Part shown: piece after piece, positions 52,781 to 57,224 of the stretch
How the letters are laid out: each line of letters starts with the position of its first letter
Numbering within the stretch: position 1 is the stretch's first letter
Assembly: GCA_947629865.1 (NCBI GenBank)
Contig: CANRFJ010000020.1
Location: 1-57,224, forward strand
DNA length: 57,224 nucleotides
Direction: 5' to 3'
DNA from: an uncultured Lachnospiraceae bacterium
GTDB taxonomy: Bacteria; Bacillota; Clostridia; Lachnospirales; Lachnospiraceae
Translations under genes and position numbers: made by a program
Notes under the pieces: model-generated
Database searches by the model: none
What the model saw: only the letters and a program-made list of their open reading frames with translations
What the model was told of the DNA's origin: nothing

Positions 52781-53627
52781 TTATCCGTGAAGCGTAATCG
52801 TTCCGCTTCCTCCGGTCATATAGAACGTGTCTCCGACAATCATATCGCCCATATCGCTGACCATAAATGTCGCAAGCGCGGCAATTTCCGAAGGCATGGC
52901 ATAACGCTTTGCCGGCGTGTTTGGATGATAAATAGTGTCACCTTCGTTTTTACCGAGCATGGGCGTGGCTGTCGGACCGGGCGCTATTGCATTAACGACA
53001 ATTCCGTATGGCAGGAGCTTGTCCGCAGTACCAAGAGTAAGCCCCCTGACTGCCCACTTTGACATCTGATAGGGCGTCCATGCAGGGCGAAGAGCCGATG
53101 AAGAAGTCACATTCAGAATATGACCTTTAATCCGGTTTTCAATCATATATTTTGCTACTGCCTGAGACATGAAAAACGTGCCCTTTGCGTTGATATCCAT
53201 GATGCTGTTGTACTCCTGCTCGGACATATCCAAAAAGTCCGAATGAGCGACGACGCCAGCAGAATTAACAAGGATATCGATCCTGTTTTCCGGGAACATA
53301 GCAGCGGCGGTCTTGATTTTCTCAGGCATAGATCTGACATCTGTTACATCAATCACTATGTATGAGAGCGCTACCCCCCCCCGCATTGATTTTTTGACAG
53401 AGAGTTTTCAGCTTCGTTTCATTTGTTCCCGCGATGATTACCTTTGCTCCGCTCTTTATAAAACTTTCTGCCATAGCAAGGCCTATTCCGCCACTGCCGC
53501 CGGTGATAAGCGCGACTTTTCCTTTCAAAAGTTCCGGAGCGTTTATCGGGGCGGGAATGGGGATTTTCTTTTCTTCTTTGAAAAGCATTACCGTTGATTT
53601 AACTATCTTCTTTAATCTGCTAAGCAT
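52781..53627 (-). pseudogene. Short-chain dehydrogenase, frameshifted at a poly-G tract (phase OFF)
   Basis: One SDR gene read in two frames. The N-terminal part (53627 to about 53349) has ITGGSGGIGLAMAESF, the NAD(P) motif. The C-terminal part (about 53386 to 52781) has DILVNSAGVV, the active-site Ser region LNVTSSSALRP and YQMSK. They meet at nine Gs (53374-53382). With 8 or 11 Gs the frame would join as NAGGVALSYIVIDV and give about 281 residues, a normal SDR length. With 9 the product stops after about 92 residues. It sits between flippase and epimerase genes. A reversible phase-variable state is more likely than decay because both halves are otherwise intact; an assembly error in the tract is possible. 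Confidence 0.85.
53374..53382. repeat. Poly-C/G tract (9) in the SDR gene
   Basis: Nine Cs on the plus strand, exactly at the point where the SDR reading frame breaks. In-frame lengths would be 8 or 11. Confidence 0.9.
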
Positions 53628-53640
53628 ATTCATCCTCCCA

Positions 53641-55086
53641 TTAGTTTTTGTTTAGGTGTATCATATTTTTAATTGTTACTATTATTTTTTTATAAAAAAT
53701 CGCAATTACAAGAAATACAATACCCAGTATAGAATATCGGATTATTATATTTTTGTAACTTGCCATAAATACAAATCCGGCAGCCAAAAACAAGCCTGTT
53801 ATTGTCAAATAAATCCTTAATTGATAGGGCTGTTCATTATTCAACTGCTCTCTGCAAATTTTGCGCATAAACAGCATATGAAATGCTGCATATATCATAT
53901 AACAGATCAATGTTGTGTATCCTGCGGCATAATAACCAAAAGCATTGATAAAGATGTAATTCAGTATGATATTTAAAACTGCGCCTACACTTGTCGCTGC
54001 CGCTATAAATTTAGTTTTCTCATAATAAAATTCAAATACAGCAAAAAATACATATGAAAACATAAAGTAAACGCTCATGGCAACTGGAGGAATGATCCAA
54101 ATAGCATCATAATATTCTGGTGGTGCAAAAATCGCTACAGCCTCTGGCGCCAAAACAATAAGAAACAGATTAACCGCTCCAATTCCAATAAATGCAGGAT
54201 ACGCCACTTTCGATATATCTTTTATCTTTTTCTCATTTATTCTTTTATACAGCCAAGGCTCTATTGTCTGGAAAAGCGCATTATTAAACAGTGTCATAAT
54301 CTGTGAAATCGAATATGCAAGCCCATAGATCCCCGCTGATGATGCATCCGCCATTTTCCCAATCATAATCCTGTCTGCACTGCTCAAAACCATAGTAGAC
54401 AAATAATGTGGAATAAGAGGAATATTAAATTTCAATGCGTGTTTCCAATAAAATGCAGAAAAAAACTTTTTTCCTCGGATGGCCTGCAAAACTAACAATA
54501 CAACACAGACAAATGTTTCCACCAAAGCAAGTCCTAATATTCTTGCCGTAACTTTATCTGTAGCAGATTTCACTAAAATTATGCCCAAGACCGGCTTTGC
54601 TAAAGACATCGCAAGCGTTACGGCAACCAGACTTCGATATCTGAAATCAACTCTTTGGCTCATTGACCAAAATCCAAATATGTTTGTGTTTAAAATCATA
54701 ATAAACATACAAAACATCTGAAAAGTAGTCAACGAAAATACAGCGTTCCAAAACTCATGAAAGACAAGATAAACTGCCAGCCATGAAATCATCAGGACTA
54801 CTGTCAGCCCCTGTAGTGCAGATGTAAAAGCTTTTCTGTCATCGGCAAATTTCACCACACCCCTTGAGTACACTCCAGCGCTCAAATTTAACGATACAAC
54901 AACAGTTAAAATCCCAAGCCATGAATTAAAAATATTAAACTGACCATATTCTGACGTGCTGAGCAAACGAGTGAAAATAGGCGTAGTTATAAAGGAAATA
55001 CCGCGCTGCATAAATGCACAAATCAAGAACCAAAATGAGGCTTTTATCTGATTTGGCAACGAACTATACTTCTTTAAAACATTCAT
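53641..55086 (-). CDS. Polysaccharide flippase (Wzx-like, MOP superfamily)
   Basis: A 481-residue membrane protein with 12-14 helices that should move lipid-linked oligosaccharide across the membrane. It begins NQIKASFWFLICAFMQRGIS and has ITTPIFTRLLSTSEYGQFNI, the N-terminal signature of polysaccharide synthesis/flippase proteins. It ends 13 bp before the SDR gene. It is A+T rich, like the rest of the cluster. Confidence 0.92.
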   Translation of the reverse strand: MNVLKKYSSLPNQIKASFWFLICAFMQRGISFITTPIFTRLLSTSEYGQFNIFNSWLGILTVVVSLNLSAGVYSRGVVKFADDRKAFTSALQGLTVVLMISWLAVYLVFHEFWNAVFSLTTFQMFCMFIMILNTNIFGFWSMSQRVDFRYRSLVAVTLAMSLAKPVLGIILVKSATDKVTARILGLALVETFVCVVLLVLQAIRGKKFFSAFYWKHALKFNIPLIPHYLSTMVLSSADRIMIGKMADASSAGIYGLAYSISQIMTLFNNALFQTIEPWLYKRINEKKIKDISKVAYPAFIGIGAVNLFLIVLAPEAVAIFAPPEYYDAIWIIPPVAMSVYFMFSYVFFAVFEFYYEKTKFIAAATSVGAVLNIILNYIFINAFGYYAAGYTTLICYMIYAAFHMLFMRKICREQLNNEQPYQLRIYLTITGLFLAAGFVFMASYKNIIIRYSILGIVFLVIAIFYKKIIVTIKNMIHLNKN

Positions 55087-55145
55087 CTCATTCCTCGTTT
55101 CTTTGCTTTTTATAAATCTGCACTAACAAATATACTTTTATGTCA

Positions 55146-56912
55146 TCACTTCTTTTTTACACTGTTGATTATTCCTTTTATCTTCTGAGTTCCTTTCTCT
55201 CCAATCATATTTTTTGCCACTGCTTTTGCCGCTCCCATAGGTGTTACGCCAATATGATACAAAATATTCAGTGCCTCGCTCTCATCCCTTGAATCTGTAA
55301 AAACCTCAAAAATAATAGGTTTTTCTGACAGATTCTTATCAAGGAAATGGTCTATATGATTAAGATACTCCTGTTTATCAGAAGCACTTATATACTCAAA
55401 GCCAAGATCCTGTGAATAATGCTTTACCAACGCCCTGGACTGACATCCAAAATGGCCGGCTGCCGCCATATAAGCATCTGCATCTTCTCCAAAACGTTCC
55501 GCCGGATGATTAAAATTACGAAACTCTGTTCCACGGCCATTATTCACAATCATCAAACGAATATTATTAGGCATATGTCGGTTCCCCATTGCATTCATAT
55601 CATAGAAAAACGCCAGATCACCAATAATCCCTAAAAATAATTTTTCTGGAGAGGCCAATGCAGCCCCCAGTAAAGCAGAAACCAAACCATCAATTCCAAA
55701 TCCTCCTGTATTGGAATAGATTTCAACTTCTTTCTCATGACTGACTTCAAACAGGCTCCAGCTCCGCAAAGTATTAAGAATGCCCAAATGAAGTTCACAC
55801 TTGTCTGGAAGGCGGTTTCTTGTATTATACGCCATCCACGGATTTGAAAAAGGAAGTTCTGGTATCTTTTCTTCCAATTCAATACATGCCTGATGAAATG
55901 TATTGTAATATGATACGCAAGATACATTTTCCATGCTTTGCATCAAAGCTCTTTTAAAAAATTCAGTCTCTGACATTTCAAATACAGCAGTAAGCCTACG
56001 ATATGTATCTCTTATTTCCCCATCAGGATGTACTCGCCAAATTTCTTTTGGCTTCGCCAAAAAGCCAGCTCCAAACCCGGACACAGTGCCGATGTGAATC
56101 ATAATATCCGGTTTCATATATCTTGACGCTGCACCTGTCTGGTTAGCCAATAATGCTGCATAAACACCATATTTTCCTCTGTAATTACTAATATGCTCGC
56201 AGGAAACAACCGCATTAAATTTTTCGCAAAATTGATCCACCAGTTCCGTCAATTCTTTCGACCACCTGCTATGGGCGCCAATATGGATAAGGCACGTTTT
56301 CCCGACTAAAGACGGCATCTCATCTTCAAAGGTATAACGCTGGATTCCTTTTACCGATGGAAGTTCTTTAACTGAAAAATCTTTACTATAGGTAGTCGTA
56401 AGATTAATGTGAACCGGCTCGCCTCCCTTTCTTTTCATTTCCAGCAATACACTATTGATAGCAACTCCGGCTGCCCATTCTTCTTCATCATCGTGAACGG
56501 TGCCTACTTGGATACTCTTTTTAACCATGTCATTCATCGGATTGGATCGGTCAATCACCTGCTCCATGAGCTGGCCCACTCTGCCCGTATATTGGGTAGA
56601 AGTGATTGCTACAATCGGAAGATTGCTATAATAAGCCTCTGTCAGCCCAGGTGCATAATTCCTTGATGCGGTCGCCCCTGTGCAGGACAACGCTACCGGT
56701 TCCCCGCTCTCACGCGCAAGTCCGCAGGCCATATATGCTGCCGACCGTTCATCAACACAAGAATAAATCTCAAAGTAAGGATCATGCTGTAAACTACCAA
56801 CCAGACATACATTAGTAGCTCCTGGACTTACAACTACCTTTTTTACACCATGAAATTTCATAAGCGCAATCAGTATTAATGTACTTTTCTCTGATGTGTA
56901 GTATTTCTCCAT
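55146..56912 (-). CDS. MenD-like thiamine-diphosphate enzyme of the polysaccharide cluster
   Basis: A 588-residue ThDP enzyme. The PYR domain has VVSPGATNVCLV, the catalytic Glu in VDERSAAYMA and SCTGATASRNYAPG. The PP domain has GDLAFFYDMNAMGN followed by MIVNNGRGTEF, a GD-L...N motif closer to MenD than to acetolactate synthase. No menaquinone genes are near; flippase, SDR, epimerase and acyltransferase are. It may therefore build an unusual sugar or keto-acid-derived glycan residue. The start at 56912 has AGGCGG upstream; a GTG at 56921 is the alternative. Confidence 0.85.
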   Translation of the reverse strand: MEKYYTSEKSTLILIALMKFHGVKKVVVSPGATNVCLVGSLQHDPYFEIYSCVDERSAAYMACGLARESGEPVALSCTGATASRNYAPGLTEAYYSNLPIVAITSTQYTGRVGQLMEQVIDRSNPMNDMVKKSIQVGTVHDDEEEWAAGVAINSVLLEMKRKGGEPVHINLTTTYSKDFSVKELPSVKGIQRYTFEDEMPSLVGKTCLIHIGAHSRWSKELTELVDQFCEKFNAVVSCEHISNYRGKYGVYAALLANQTGAASRYMKPDIMIHIGTVSGFGAGFLAKPKEIWRVHPDGEIRDTYRRLTAVFEMSETEFFKRALMQSMENVSCVSYYNTFHQACIELEEKIPELPFSNPWMAYNTRNRLPDKCELHLGILNTLRSWSLFEVSHEKEVEIYSNTGGFGIDGLVSALLGAALASPEKLFLGIIGDLAFFYDMNAMGNRHMPNNIRLMIVNNGRGTEFRNFNHPAERFGEDADAYMAAAGHFGCQSRALVKHYSQDLGFEYISASDKQEYLNHIDHFLDKNLSEKPIIFEVFTDSRDESEALNILYHIGVTPMGAAKAVAKNMIGEKGTQKIKGIINSVKKK

Positions 56913-56985
56913 AAAAATCACCGCCTATCTTTCATATTACTCTTTAATGCTATTCTGCTTCATTTTAACAATCTGACATTATACT

Positions 56986-57224
56986 TCATTCGTTCCCTTG
57001 CAACATATTTTCCTGCTTTTTCATCAGTTCTTTATATAAATATTGCTTCCCTCGCTCCTGTTCTGTTTTTAAAACTCTATCTACATACTCAAAATCCACT
57101 TTCTGATCAATAAAATCACCATTTTCGCATTGTTCTAACTCAAAAAGTTCGGCTCATCATCAGAATGTGTGGAATAGAAAACTGCTTTAAAGCCGCATAA
57201 GTATTGAAAAAGCATACGATCTCA
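56986..57224 (-). pseudogene. 3' end of a broken gene at the right edge
   Basis: The last 55 codons (57153-56986) read well as coding sequence, from about ELFELEQCENGDF to a stop after MLQGNE. Further upstream that frame meets TGATGATGA. The frame one step away continues to the window edge with plausible coding sequence (EIVCFFNTYAALKQFSIPH). A single-base indel near 57153 would join them. The product is not recognised. It probably belongs to the same glycan cluster. Confidence 0.45.

Overview
The window reads as a chromosomal segment of a motile, Gram-positive anaerobe of class Clostridia, most likely Lachnospiraceae. The evidence is the B. subtilis-like late flagellar gene order (flgM-flgN-flgK-flgL-fliW-csrA-flaG-fliD-fliS-fliT), strong AGGAGG ribosome binding sites, sigma-A promoters close to TTGACA/TATAAT, Ig-like and MBG-type surface proteins with a 'GD-TPL' C-terminal anchor, and a large FabV-type enoyl reductase. 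Housekeeping genes are G+C rich. The left edge, the 15.0-16.9 kb pair and the 50.5-57.2 kb block are visibly more A+T rich, which suggests transfer. No rRNA, tRNA, CRISPR array or complete insertion sequence was seen.

Layout. 0-4.2 kb: two divergent LytTR/GHKL two-component systems, the left kinase lacking its ATPase domain. 4.2-7.7 kb: an acyltransferase, two COG0523 (CobW/G3E) GTPases (one His-rich, one fused to a DUF1980-like domain) and a small unknown protein. 7.8-9.2 kb: aspartate kinase. 9.2-16.9 kb: a leftward run of an ABC-type ATPase, a PD-(D/E)xK-like nuclease, FabV, SbcD, SbcC and a ZIP metal transporter. The first two genes look like an unnamed two-gene defence module. 17-24.7 kb: hemolysin III-like protein, a 1758-residue surface protein and an NSS-family transporter. 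25-35.8 kb: late flagellar genes with two adjacent flgK paralogues, two sigma-28-type promoters and a predicted CsrA hairpin over the flaG ribosome binding site. 35.9-41.6 kb: topoisomerase IV genes and lysA. 41.6-47 kb: a secreted repeat protein, an NlpC/P60 hydrolase and serS. 47-50.1 kb: an ABC-F protein with an attenuator-type leader, and an Rpn/PDDEXK-like protein with 24-bp tandem repeats. 50.5-57.2 kb: the end of a surface-polysaccharide cluster (MenD-like ThDP enzyme, flippase, SDR, epimerase, acyltransferase).

Most notable: (1) two long poly-G tracts inside polysaccharide genes. An 11-G tract leaves the acyltransferase in frame; a 9-G tract splits the SDR into two frames. This is the signature of slipped-strand phase variation with one gene ON and one OFF. 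(2) The ATPase/nuclease pair with its own promoter, just upstream of fabV-sbcD-sbcC. (3) The ABC-F leader, with a consensus promoter, a four-residue uORF, a 53-codon uORF, an intrinsic terminator and a matching antiterminator. (4) The csrA/fliW/flaG region, where the flaG Shine-Dalgarno lies in the loop of a CsrA-type hairpin and a perfect 18-bp inverted repeat overlaps a sigma-28 promoter. All functional statements are inferences from sequence; no database search was run.
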